Both the position numbers and the translations under genes were made by a program. 64,000 nucleotides of DNA from Crocinitomicaceae bacterium (lineage in GTDB: Bacteria; Bacteroidota; Bacteroidia; Flavobacteriales_D; Crocinitomicaceae), in the NCBI GenBank assembly GCA_017984635.1, contig JAGNZC010000012.1:1-64000 (forward strand), read 5' to 3'. The notes below the pieces were generated by a model, which worked only from the letters and a program-made list of their open reading frames with translations, was not told the origin of the DNA and made no database searches. Positions within the stretch are counted from its first letter, which is position 1; every line of letters starts with the position of its first letter. Shown here piece by piece: positions 1-8,425 of this stretch.

Positions 1-1442
1 AAGGTGTTCCAGGTTTATGGGGTGTTTTTGACGATATTTTTTGTTCGAAAGAAGAAAGCATTCATTTTTTACAAGATATTTTAGATGAAGTATTGGTTTT
101 ATTTCCTTCTCAATACATTCATGTAGGAGGTGACGAAGCTCCAAAAGCTCGTTGGACAAAATGCAAAAAATGCCAAGCAGTGATGCGTGAAAATGGAATA
201 AAGGATGAACACCATTTACAAAGTTATTTTATCCAACAAATGGATCAATATTTAACGAAAAAAGGCAGAAAATTAATTGGATGGGATGAAATATTAGAAG
301 GAGGATTATCTGAAAATGCCGCTGTTATGTCTTGGCGTGGATTTGAAGGAGGAATTGATGCAGCAAAACAACAACATTTTGTAGTCATGTCGCCCGGTTC
401 TCATTGCTATTTTGATCATTATCAAAGTACAAATCCAGGCGAACCGATAGCGATTGGTGGATACACGCCTATTGAAAAAGTATATGATTTCAACCCGATC
501 CCTGAGAAATTACCAGCAAGTTACCATGCCTATATTTTAGGAGGACAAGCTAATTTGTGGACGGAGTACATTTCGTCTATGGAAAAATTAGAATACATGG
601 CGTATCCGCGTGCTATTGCTTTGTCACAAGCGTTGTGGTGTCAAGAAAAACCAGTATTCGATGAGTTCAAACAAGCGTTTCAAGGGTTTCATATTGCTTA
701 TTTACAACATAAAAATGTCAATTTTTCAAGAGCTTTATTTTACCCAAGTTCAAAATTAGTTCCAACAGAAAACGGAATGAAATTGTATGTGAAAGACGAA
801 GATAAAACACAAGATTTTCAATTAAACTACAAAATCGGCGATGCTGGAGATTATACGTCGAAAACAATTCATGATTTTGATTCACTGTCTTTTGTCCGAA
901 CAACAGGTTCTGTTATGGAAAAAATCACCGTTGAACTTTCATCACCCTTATTAAAAGATCCTGCCAAACAAGTAATTTATCGTCATCCTGCATTAGGCTT
1001 GCCAATTAATATGTTGACTAAGCCAAGTCCTCAATACAGCTCAAATGGTAGTTTAACCCTTGTGGATGGAGTGTATGGGAAATTGCCTTGGAAAGGATAT
1101 GAATGGCTTGGTTTTGATACTTCTACAATTGAATTCATTGTTGATTTGCAAAAGAAATCGGTGTTGGATGAAGCTAGAATCCATTTTTTAAACGACAATA
1201 ATTCGTGGATTTATGTACCTGAAAAAGTAGTAATTTCTGTTTCTAAAAATGGGAAAAAATGGTCAAAACCGATTGCATTAAAAAAAGAGGCTATAACGCC
1301 TGAATTTATTGTAAAACAACAATTGAAAGGGCGTTTTGTAAAATATTCGATTCAAAGTATTTCAAAAATCCCTGTAGGATCGAATGGGGAAGGGAATACG
1401 CCTTGGACATTTATTGACGAACTCATTTTATTTTTTAAGTAA
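1..1442 (+). CDS. beta-N-acetylhexosaminidase (GH20), 5'-truncated by window edge
   Basis: This is the 3' portion of a glycoside hydrolase family 20 gene. The frame is already open at base 3, so the true start lies outside the window. The hallmark HVGGDEAPK segment carries the catalytic Asp-Glu pair at bases 132-137; in this family the Asp orients the substrate acetamido group and the Glu is the general acid. A Trp-rich barrel end follows (ANLWTEY, ALSQALW). Downstream is a linker and an F5/8-type (discoidin-like) C-terminal domain, roughly bases 1040-1430. The enzyme should remove terminal GlcNAc/GalNAc from chitin- or glycan-derived oligosaccharides in the periplasm or outside the cell; the signal peptide is not visible here. 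The stop overlaps the cutC start (TAATG), so the two are probably translationally coupled. Confidence 0.93.
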   Translation, partial: GVPGLWGVFDDIFCSKEESIHFLQDILDEVLVLFPSQYIHVGGDEAPKARWTKCKKCQAVMRENGIKDEHHLQSYFIQQMDQYLTKKGRKLIGWDEILEGGLSENAAVMSWRGFEGGIDAAKQQHFVVMSPGSHCYFDHYQSTNPGEPIAIGGYTPIEKVYDFNPIPEKLPASYHAYILGGQANLWTEYISSMEKLEYMAYPRAIALSQALWCQEKPVFDEFKQAFQGFHIAYLQHKNVNFSRALFYPSSKLVPTENGMKLYVKDEDKTQDFQLNYKIGDAGDYTSKTIHDFDSLSFVRTTGSVMEKITVELSSPLLKDPAKQVIYRHPALGLPINMLTKPSPQYSSNGSLTLVDGVYGKLPWKGYEWLGFDTSTIEFIVDLQKKSVLDEARIHFLNDNNSWIYVPEKVVISVSKNGKKWSKPIALKKEAITPEFIVKQQLKGRFVKYSIQSISKIPVGSNGEGNTPWTFIDELILFFK

Positions 1443-2143
1443 TGAAAATTGAATTGTGTGCAGCGTCTTTGTCTGCTATTCATCTAGCTAAAGAATTCAA
1501 TTTTGATCGCATTGAATTGTGTCAAAATTTAGAACATGGTGGACTTACACCATCTTATGGAATGATAGAGTATGCAATCGCATATGGCATTGAAACACAT
1601 GTCTTAATTCGTCCACGACCAGGAGGTTTTTGTTATTCTGAAGATGAGCAAGAAATCATGTTACGTGAAATCATCAATTGCAAAACAATGGGAGCAAAAG
1701 GAATTGTTATTGGTGCTTTGACGGAAGTAGGTGCAATAGACGCATCTTTTTTATCTAAGGTAATGCAAAAAGCAGTAGGTATGGAAGTTACGTTTCACCG
1801 AGCTTTTGATGATTGTTACGATTGGAAAAAAGCAATGACTGTTTTAATCAATCATGGCGTGAATCGTGTCTTGACATCCGGTTTAGCTCGAAATGTTGAT
1901 CTAGGAATGTCAGTTTTAAAAGAAATGAAAGCTTTTAGCGCAGGCAAGCTGCAAATTATGATTGGAGGAGGAGTAAGTGCAGCAAATGTTGCTAAATTAA
2001 ATAAGGAGATTCATCCGGATGCTATTCATTTTTCAGGAACGATAAAAATGCAATTAGATGAAGAGTCTTTGTTCTCTGAAAATGTATTGAAAGTAGATGA
2101 AGCGCGTGTAAAACGTATTTTAACTGCCTTAGAATCGTTCTAA
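1442..2143 (+). CDS. cutC: CutC family protein (copper homeostasis family)
   Basis: The 233-residue protein begins MKIELCAASLSAI and continues RIELCQNLEHGGLTPSYG and HVLIRPRPGGFCYSEDE, all signatures of the CutC TIM-barrel family. The length matches bacterial CutC (about 230-250 residues). The late motif MIGGGVSAANV fits the C-terminal barrel strands. CutC was linked to copper tolerance in E. coli, but that link is debated and the enzymatic activity is unknown, so family membership is firm and function is not. The start overlaps the GH20 stop by one base, which suggests co-expression. The 3' end overlaps the convergent nucleoside phosphorylase gene by 15 bases, leaving no room for a terminator between them. 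Confidence 0.9.
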   Translation: MKIELCAASLSAIHLAKEFNFDRIELCQNLEHGGLTPSYGMIEYAIAYGIETHVLIRPRPGGFCYSEDEQEIMLREIINCKTMGAKGIVIGALTEVGAIDASFLSKVMQKAVGMEVTFHRAFDDCYDWKKAMTVLINHGVNRVLTSGLARNVDLGMSVLKEMKAFSAGKLQIMIGGGVSAANVAKLNKEIHPDAIHFSGTIKMQLDEESLFSENVLKVDEARVKRILTALESF

Positions 2144-2992
2144 AACATAAACTATTAATTGATTCATTTCTTCTTCAAAACCTTGAGAGAATTCAAAGTT
2201 AGGACGATTGGCGACACCCAAACAAATAGTTGTTGCTTGGTGATTTAAAGCTTTGCTTAATGCAAAAATAGCCGAACTTTCCATTTCAAAATTCACTATT
2301 TTTTCACCTTCAATTTCTGTTTTTTCAATATGCTCGTTCATGTGTTGCACTCTTCTTTTTGCGCGCAATTCTCTTCCTTGTGGTGCATAAAAGCCACTAC
2401 TTGTGATAGTAATTCCTTGATAAGTTTGTTCAGATGAAAAACGATGTACTAATTCAGGAGAAGCATCTACAAAATACGGTATAACTGATGATGGTAATCC
2501 TAATTGTTGATTTAAGTTAGTACCTTTTTTTAGTTCTATTTCAGAATATGGAATTTGATAAAAATGCGCAATGTTATCTAATCCAATGGCGTGTTCCGAT
2601 AAAATATACGAATGAAGAGGAATGTTGGATTGAAGAATTCCACATGTTCCAATGCGAACAAATTCAAGTGCTTTTTTAGCCGTTTTTTCTCTTCGTGTAT
2701 GTAAGTCGATATTAAACAATGCATCAATTTCATTGATAACAATGTCAATATTGTCTGTACCAATTCCTGTTGATATAACAGAAAGCTCTTTTCCTTTATA
2801 AGATCCTGTATGCACTACAAACTCACGATGTTGAGACGTATGTCTAATTGTATCAAAAAAATTGGAAACCAGTTGTACGCGATCCTGGTCTCCAACTAAA
2901 ATAATTTTTTCAGCTATATCTTCAGGTGAAATTCCTAAATGATAAACTTGATTATTAGCATTTAAAACTAATTCAGAAGCAGGATAAAACAT
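2129..2992 (-). CDS. nucleoside phosphorylase (uridine/purine phosphorylase family)
   Basis: The protein is a PNP_UDP_1 family phosphorylase of 287 residues. Visible landmarks are the phosphate-binding GDQDRV near residues 34-39, STGIGTDNIDI in the active-site region, RIGTCGILQ, and the nucleoside-ribose binding stretch NFEMESSAIFAL with its conserved Glu-Met-Glu. The family splits nucleosides with phosphate to give ribose-1-phosphate and a free base in cytosolic salvage. The GTD and EME arrangement is closer to uridine phosphorylase than to trimeric PNP, but substrate cannot be fixed from sequence alone. It starts three bases after the DUF4197 lipoprotein stop, so both probably lie on one transcript. 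Confidence 0.85.
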   Translation of the reverse strand: MFYPASELVLNANNQVYHLGISPEDIAEKIILVGDQDRVQLVSNFFDTIRHTSQHREFVVHTGSYKGKELSVISTGIGTDNIDIVINEIDALFNIDLHTRREKTAKKALEFVRIGTCGILQSNIPLHSYILSEHAIGLDNIAHFYQIPYSEIELKKGTNLNQQLGLPSSVIPYFVDASPELVHRFSSEQTYQGITITSSGFYAPQGRELRAKRRVQHMNEHIEKTEIEGEKIVNFEMESSAIFALSKALNHQATTICLGVANRPNFEFSQGFEEEMNQLIVYVLERF

Positions 2993-2995
2993 GGT

Positions 2996-3748
2996 TTAAT
3001 TTAATTTGATACTTCCGAAAACTTTCTGAAGAATATCGTTAACTCGAGCTGCAGGATCTTTTCTTATTTTATTTTCTTCTATTTCTACTAATTTAAAAAG
3101 TCCATCAATTGCTTTCTGAGTAACATATGCATTCAAATCTGGATTTACTTTTTGTCCACCAGTAAAGGTCATTGCAGTATTGTATTTTGACATGATCGGA
3201 TTCCAAACTTCCGTTAATTTGACTTGAGAAATGGCTTCTTTTACTTTTGGAGCAAAAGCAGTTGTTAATTCTGCTGTTGTTTGTTTTTTTAAAAAGTTAG
3301 TTGCAGCTCCATTTCCACCATTTAAAATAGCAAAGCCATCACTTACACTCATCGATGTAATAGCTTTAGTGAATATTGGCAAAGCTTCTTTTGTTGCTGA
3401 TTCTGCGGCACGATTTAAAGTTGTCTCGAAATTGTCAACTTGCGTTTTCATTCCAAGATCGATGGCTTTTTGCTTAACTTTTACAGCATCTTCAGGAAAA
3501 GGCAAACGAATCATTGGGTTGCCTAAAAAACCATCTGTTACTGAACTTAATTTCACTGAATTCTGAATCCCAACTGTTAATGCATTTTTTAAACCTGAAA
3601 TTACATCCGCATTCGATAATTTTGGTTGTGTTGCAGTAGGTTGATTCATTGAAGTTGGAATGTTATTAGCCATTGAACTTAATTCACTAGCCACTTCACA
3701 AGAAATGAATAATAAACTTCCTACAGATATAATTAAAAGTGTTTTCAT
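2996..3748 (-). CDS. DUF4197 family lipoprotein
   Basis: The N-terminus MKTLLIISVGSLLFISC is a lipoprotein signal with the lipobox Cys at residue 17, so the mature protein should be acylated. I chose this ATG over an in-frame GTG seven codons upstream because it gives a compact signal peptide. The rest (250 residues in total) matches the DUF4197 pattern: NADVISGLKNALTVGIQNSV, a DGFLGNPMIRLPFP segment, SVSDGFAILNGG, and a C-terminal helix with KAIDGLF. The family function is unknown. It is followed immediately by the nucleoside phosphorylase gene. A terminator for the upstream adhesin gene lies just before it, so its promoter should sit in the 30 bases between; no clear TAnnTTTG box is visible there. 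Confidence 0.82.
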   Translation of the reverse strand: MKTLLIISVGSLLFISCEVASELSSMANNIPTSMNQPTATQPKLSNADVISGLKNALTVGIQNSVKLSSVTDGFLGNPMIRLPFPEDAVKVKQKAIDLGMKTQVDNFETTLNRAAESATKEALPIFTKAITSMSVSDGFAILNGGNGAATNFLKKQTTAELTTAFAPKVKEAISQVKLTEVWNPIMSKYNTAMTFTGGQKVNPDLNAYVTQKAIDGLFKLVEIEENKIRKDPAARVNDILQKVFGSIKLN

Positions 3749-3778
3749 AATTAGAGATTTTTTAGACACTAAAGTTCA

Positions 3779-3808
3779 TAAAAAAAGGGAAGCAAAAACT
3801 TCCCTTTT
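3779..3808 (-). terminator. intrinsic terminator after the T9SS type B protein
   Basis: A perfect 10-bp stem (AAAAGGGAAG / CTTCCCTTTT) with a six-base A-rich loop is followed on the minus strand by a T tract. It lies 18 bases past the stop of the minus-strand adhesin gene. Confidence 0.8.
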
Positions 3809-3825
3809 GAAAAATTTATTAAAAA

Positions 3826-6324
3826 TTAACGTAACACGTTAATTGAACCTGAGAATTCATGTTTCCCATCGTTCATAATATCTTTTGCACTAGCTCGCCA
3901 AAAGTAAGATCCTGCCTGTACGATTTTTCCATTATAAGTTCCATCCCAAGAAGAATTTACGTCATTTGTCTCCCAAATGATTTCGCCCCACTTGTTGAAT
4001 AACATTAAATTAAAGGAATAAATATCAATTCCTTGAATAGCAAATTTCCAATCTTGATTGTGTTCATCTCCATCTGGTGTAAATGAGTTTGGTGCATACA
4101 TAATAATATCTTGAATCACATTCATGTTATAGGATACAGTATCCATACATCCGTAATTAGAAGTAACAATTAATGTTGTTGGATAGATGCCAACTTCTCC
4201 TAATGGATAAGTGAAAACTGGATTTTCCATTTGACTGTATGTTGGAGAAGCATAAGGATTGATCCAATTCCACGTTACAACATCTGAAGATGATCTATTT
4301 TGCATGAAAATAGTAGTTTCAAAGAAAGTAGCTGGATTTGACGAAAAAGTAAAATCCGCTTTAGGAACGTCTCTAACATTAACGATATTTTCAAACGTAT
4401 CTGTGTAGATACAACCAAAAACTGATGTTACAGTCATTATAACAGTATATTGATTTGGTATTTCAAATGTATTTGATGTTGAATCAATTCCAGTTTCTAA
4501 GACATTGAATCCATCTGAAAATTCAAAATAAGTAGATGCTATTTCTGATGCATTTGAAGAATTGTTTGTGAATTCAAATTTAGCTGGGATACATCTTTCA
4601 GGCACGTCTGGACTTACCGCTGGAATAATATCTAGCGGAAATGTAATAATTGTACATGAATCTGTAAATGGAGAACCACATACTTCTTCCATTTTCACAC
4701 AATAATTTGTGTTAGAATTTAAAGGGTTTACTGTAATAGAATTACCTGTTCCAATTACATTCCCATTTTCTGACCAAGTAAAAATATAGGGTGAAGATCC
4801 ACCTGTTCCATTTACTGATAAAGTAATTGAAGCCTCTGGGCAAATTTGTGTAGGTGGTGTTAAAACAGATATTGCTAAAGGTAATGGTTCGTCAAGTGTG
4901 TCTGAAATGGTAATAACACAACCATTTGCATCTGTGATTGAAACAGCTTGGTATCCAACATATAAATCACTAGCCGTGTCGTTTACAGATGTTGAATTCA
5001 ACCAATCATAGGTGAATGGAGCTGTTCCTTGTGTGACAGATACCGCCATTAATCCATTATTTGCTGAGTTACAAGTTACGTCGTTAATTGCAGAAAAAGT
5101 TCCAATCATTCCTGGAATCGTTCCAATGGTAACTGTTTTTGTACCAACGCATCCAATATCTGAAGTGATAGTACACGTGTGTGTTCCGGCAGGTAATCCA
5201 GTTGCTGTTTGAGTTGTTTGTTGCAATGGATCATTCCATAAGTAAGTAAGGTTTCCTATTACTGGACTCATAGACACTGTTGCTGTTCCATTTGAACCTC
5301 CAGGACAAGAAACTAAAGTTGAAGTACCTGAATAGCTTACAGAACTTGCTCCAACTGTTACAGTAGCAGTACCGACACATCCGTTAGATAATGTTACTGT
5401 ACATGTATAAGTACCAGGCAATAATCCTGTCGCAATTTTTGTTGTTTGTCCATTATTCCATAAATAAGTTGCTGTGATACCAGCATTCCCACCAGCCATC
5501 GCAAAATTAGCCGTTGCAGTACCATTTGCTCCTCCAATACAAGATGCTTGTGTAGATGTGGCGCTGTAGGTTGCAACTTTATTTAATACGGTAACGGTTC
5601 CTGTAGTTGGATTAACCGCTTGGTTATTTGTAGGGTTAGGTGAGGAAGTAACAGTTACAGTGTATGTTCCAGGTGCTAAATTGTTTACAGTTTGTGTTGT
5701 TGGGTTTCCAGGTAAATTCCATGTATATGTATATGGTGGATATCCACCAGCAGCTGTTACCGTAGCAGAACCTGTTGCTTGACCACAAGTTGCTGCAACT
5801 TGAGTCGTTGTTGCCGTAAAGTTTGTGTTACAATTGATTGCACCAGTAGAAGGTAAGCCAGAATTCTGAGCCAAACTAATTGTTCCTGCAGAACCATTAA
5901 AATTTGTTACCAATAAAATATATACTTGTCCTACAACTGCACCAATAATATCAACATACTCTGTAGCAGATGCTGAATAGGAACAATCAACAGTTGGTGT
6001 AGTAGGTCCAATTGGACAACCTGCCGCCACACTTGTGTATGGTCCATACAAAGCAAAATCAACATCAATTGGATTACCAGTGTTAGAAACTTGAGTTAGT
6101 GTTAAATGCACATCACCATTATTAGCAATTCCTAAGGCTAACCAATTCGCATTTGGTGTAGAACCTAAGCATGAATAAGAACCCATACTTGCTGTTCCAG
6201 AAAGATTAGTATAAGAACCACCCAATGAACAACCTGCTTGGTCACAACTTGCACCAGGATTAACTTGTGCATTTAATAGTGAAGTGATCAACAAAATGAC
6301 AACAAAAAATATTTTTTTAAGCAT
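3826..6324 (-). CDS. T9SS type B sorted surface protein with SprB-like repeats and gliding-motility C-terminal domain
   Basis: This is a large secreted protein of 832 residues. I start it at MLKKIFFVVILLITSLLNAQ, a clear signal peptide; an ATG 12 codons upstream would overlap the preceding gene. The N-terminal third resembles a pre-peptidase-like beta domain. Four SprB-type repeats follow, each with a Cys, a GxxNGxA segment and a YxW strand (around residues 170-480). Next come a PKD-like region and a Cys-rich module. The last 90 residues (NSFTPDGDEHNQDWKF, then FNKWGEIIWET and SWDGTYNGK) are the CHU_C/gliding-motility-associated domain that directs T9SS type B export. The likely role is adhesion, gliding or matrix formation; the ligand is unknown. 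It lies ten bases behind a small secreted protein gene and is closed by a strong terminator. Confidence 0.9.
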   Translation of the reverse strand: MLKKIFFVVILLITSLLNAQVNPGASCDQAGCSLGGSYTNLSGTASMGSYSCLGSTPNANWLALGIANNGDVHLTLTQVSNTGNPIDVDFALYGPYTSVAAGCPIGPTTPTVDCSYSASATEYVDIIGAVVGQVYILLVTNFNGSAGTISLAQNSGLPSTGAINCNTNFTATTTQVAATCGQATGSATVTAAGGYPPYTYTWNLPGNPTTQTVNNLAPGTYTVTVTSSPNPTNNQAVNPTTGTVTVLNKVATYSATSTQASCIGGANGTATANFAMAGGNAGITATYLWNNGQTTKIATGLLPGTYTCTVTLSNGCVGTATVTVGASSVSYSGTSTLVSCPGGSNGTATVSMSPVIGNLTYLWNDPLQQTTQTATGLPAGTHTCTITSDIGCVGTKTVTIGTIPGMIGTFSAINDVTCNSANNGLMAVSVTQGTAPFTYDWLNSTSVNDTASDLYVGYQAVSITDANGCVITISDTLDEPLPLAISVLTPPTQICPEASITLSVNGTGGSSPYIFTWSENGNVIGTGNSITVNPLNSNTNYCVKMEEVCGSPFTDSCTIITFPLDIIPAVSPDVPERCIPAKFEFTNNSSNASEIASTYFEFSDGFNVLETGIDSTSNTFEIPNQYTVIMTVTSVFGCIYTDTFENIVNVRDVPKADFTFSSNPATFFETTIFMQNRSSSDVVTWNWINPYASPTYSQMENPVFTYPLGEVGIYPTTLIVTSNYGCMDTVSYNMNVIQDIIMYAPNSFTPDGDEHNQDWKFAIQGIDIYSFNLMLFNKWGEIIWETNDVNSSWDGTYNGKIVQAGSYFWRASAKDIMNDGKHEFSGSINVLR

Positions 6325-6334
6325 GATTTCTAGT

Positions 6335-6733
6335 TTAATTTTTTTCAATGAATAGTTCATAACTTACTGAATATCCTGTTATTATGACATTGAATTGATC
6401 TAATGCTTCTTTCAATGTTTCTTTTGTGAATTTTGGTGTTGAAACAATTTTCATCAAATTATTATCATCATTTATTTTGATTGTTTGAATTTCATTGTAC
6501 TTTGAAAGAATTGCTTTGAAAGCATCTTTTTGGGAAGAATTTAAGCCAGACAAACCAATAGTTTGATGACTCCAAATACCTGTTAATATTTCTATTCCAG
6601 CAACCTTATTTTGATCGATTTTTGATTGAATTTCATTATTAGAATTCATGTAAATCACTTCATAGGACTGAGAATAGCCTTTAAAACTAAAAAGAAATAG
6701 CGCCAAAAGTGTTAAGAAAATAGTATTTTTCAT
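6335..6733 (-). CDS. small secreted protein of unknown function
   Basis: This protein of 132 residues starts MKNTIFLTLLALFLFSFKGYSQ, a signal peptidase I type leader. I prefer this ATG to an in-frame start 13 codons upstream because it begins at the signal peptide. The mature part (about 110 residues) has alternating strands and helices, with segments such as SYEVIYMNSNNEIQSKI and FTKETLKEALDQFNVIITG. This is reminiscent of a small ferredoxin-like or HMA-like fold, but I do not recognise the family and there is no CxxC. It is the first gene of a two-gene unit with the T9SS type B surface protein, with a Bacteroidota promoter directly upstream, so a role as partner or chaperone of that protein is possible but unproven. 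Confidence 0.75.
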   Translation of the reverse strand: MKNTIFLTLLALFLFSFKGYSQSYEVIYMNSNNEIQSKIDQNKVAGIEILTGIWSHQTIGLSGLNSSQKDAFKAILSKYNEIQTIKINDDNNLMKIVSTPKFTKETLKEALDQFNVIITGYSVSYELFIEKN

Positions 6734-6769
6734 TGTATAGTATTTGTAATTCAGTAATCTTAGTACGGC

Positions 6770-6801
6770 CAAATATATTAATAGTTGCCTTCAAAAACAA
6801 A
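6770..6801 (-). promoter_or_regulatory. Bacteroidota-type promoter for the small secreted protein / T9SS type B operon
   Basis: Read on the minus strand, TTTG (6798-6801) is followed by 20 bases and TATATTTG (6770-6777). This matches the TTTG / TAnnTTTG consensus of the Bacteroidota housekeeping sigma factor. Transcription should begin near 6764, about 30 bases before the chosen ATG. Confidence 0.6.
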
Positions 6802-6903
6802 TTAATTATTCATTCAAATTTTATTATTTAATAACAATTTTTTAATTAATCAACAATTTAAGTTGCCTTTGTTATTTTTTCATTTTTAGTAATTAATTTT
6901 TTT

Positions 6904-6911
6904 TACATTTG
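6904..6911 (+). promoter_or_regulatory. putative -7 element of gdhA
   Basis: TACATTTG matches TAnnTTTG and lies 26 bases before the gdhA start. No convincing -33 TTTG is seen at the usual spacing, so support rests on the -7 box and its position. Confidence 0.4.
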
Positions 6912-6937
6912 CTTCGTTAATTTAAAACACATTTATA

Positions 6938-8293
6938 ATGTCAAATAAATACCAAGCACAGATCGATGCTTTCATGGAAAAAGTGAAAGCTACAAATGGT
7001 CATGAAAAAGAATTTATTCAAGCAGTTCATGAAGTAGCTGAAGCAGTTATTCCTGTTATTGAAGAGACTCCTAAATACAAAGCGTCTAAAATTTTAGATC
7101 GTATTGTTGAGCCAGAACGTACTATTATTTTCAGAGTTCCTTGGTTGGATGACAAAGGTGAAATTCAAGTGAACAGAGGTTATCGTGTAGAGTTTAACTC
7201 TGCAATCGGACCATACAAAGGTGGTTTACGTTTCCACCCTTCTGTAAATCTTTCAATTTTGAAATTTTTAGGATTCGAACAAATTTTCAAAAATTCATTA
7301 ACAACATTGCCAATGGGTGGTGGAAAAGGTGGTTCTGATTTTGATCCAAAAGGAAAATCAGACAACGAAGTAATGAAGTTTTGTCAATCGTTTATGACTG
7401 AATTATGTCGCCATATTGGTGCTGATACAGATGTTCCAGCTGGTGACATCGGTGTTGGTGGACGTGAAATTGGCTACATGTTTGGTCAATACAAAAGAAT
7501 TCGTAACGAGTTTACAGGTGTTTTAACTGGTAAAGCGCGTAACTGGGGTGGTTCATTGATCCGTCCTGAAGCAACTGGTTACGGTACTGTATATTTCGCT
7601 CAAGAAATGTTAGCTACTAAAAATGATTCTTTCAACGGTAAAATTGTTGCTGTTTCTGGATCTGGAAATGTTGCGCAATACGCTTGTGAAAAAGCCACTC
7701 AATTAGGTGCAAAAGTTGTTACGTTATCTGATTCTTCAGGTTACATTTACGATGCTGATGGTATCAATGCTGATAAATTGGCTTTCGTAATGGAATTGAA
7801 AAATGTGAAAAGAGGTCGTATCGAAGAATACGTTGCAAAATATCCTTCAGCTAAATTTGTTGCTGGAAAACGTCCTTGGGAAGTGAAAGCTGACATCGCG
7901 TTACCTTGTGCTACTCAAAACGAATTAAACGGTGAAGAAGCTGCTGTTTTGATTGCAAATGGTGTAATGTGTGTTGCTGAAGGTGCTAATATGCCTTCAA
8001 CTCCTGAAGCAATTGCTGCATTTGATGCTGCTAGAATTTTATTCTCTCCAGGAAAAGCGTCTAACGCTGGAGGAGTTGCAACTTCTGGTTTAGAAATGTC
8101 ACAAAATTCATTGCGTTTATCTTGGCCTGCTGAAGAAGTAGATCAACGTTTACACGGTATCATGGTTTCAATCCACGAAGCTTGTGTGAAATACGGTAAA
8201 AGAGAAGACGGAACAATTGATTACGTAAAAGGAGCAAACATTGCTGGTTTCGTAAAAGTTGCTGATTCAATGATTGACCAAGGTTTGGTTTAA
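6938..8293 (+). CDS. gdhA: NADP-type glutamate dehydrogenase
   Basis: The enzyme has 451 residues, the length of the hexameric class I glutamate dehydrogenases. It interconverts 2-oxoglutarate plus ammonia with glutamate in the cytosol. [14 protein letters not shown] is followed by [17 protein letters not shown] (residues 125-141), which holds the catalytic Lys. [19 protein letters not shown] and the Rossmann motif [11 protein letters not shown] follow. These fit the NADP(H)-dependent assimilatory type well, although coenzyme preference is inferred from family resemblance. The gene stands alone, with its own -7 element upstream and a clean terminator downstream. Its codon use (GTT, GCT, CGT rich) suggests high expression. 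Confidence 0.96.
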   Translation: MSNKYQAQIDAFMEKVKATNGHEKEFIQAVHEVAEAVIPVIEETPKYKASKILDRIVEPERTIIFRVPWLDDKGEIQVNRGYRVEFNSAIGPYKGGLRFHPSVNLSILKFLGFEQIFKNSLTTLPMGGGKGGSDFDPKGKSDNEVMKFCQSFMTELCRHIGADTDVPAGDIGVGGREIGYMFGQYKRIRNEFTGVLTGKARNWGGSLIRPEATGYGTVYFAQEMLATKNDSFNGKIVAVSGSGNVAQYACEKATQLGAKVVTLSDSSGYIYDADGINADKLAFVMELKNVKRGRIEEYVAKYPSAKFVAGKRPWEVKADIALPCATQNELNGEEAAVLIANGVMCVAEGANMPSTPEAIAAFDAARILFSPGKASNAGGVATSGLEMSQNSLRLSWPAEEVDQRLHGIMVSIHEACVKYGKREDGTIDYVKGANIAGFVKVADSMIDQGLV

Positions 8294-8312
8294 TTCATTC
8301 ATATCTTATAAC

Positions 8313-8345
8313 AAAAGGCTGGTTCAATTGAATCAGCCTTTTTTA
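8313..8345 (+). terminator. intrinsic terminator after gdhA
   Basis: AAAGGCTG and CAGCCTTT form an eight-base stem around a 12-base loop that itself contains GTTCAATTGAAT; a T run follows. It lies about 20 bases after the gdhA stop. Confidence 0.8.
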
Positions 8346-8370
8346 TTTCCAACCTTTTTCACTTTCTACG

Positions 8371-8400
8371 CTTGTTCTCCGACAATTTGCATTAATTTTG
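8371..8400 (+). promoter_or_regulatory. putative promoter of the E1 dehydrogenase gene
   Basis: TAATTTTG (8393-8400) matches the -7 consensus, with CTTG (8371-8374) 18 bases upstream as a one-mismatch -33 element. The ATG follows 25 bases later. Confidence 0.45.
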
Positions 8401-8425
8401 TAAATTATTCGATCGATTTCAACGT

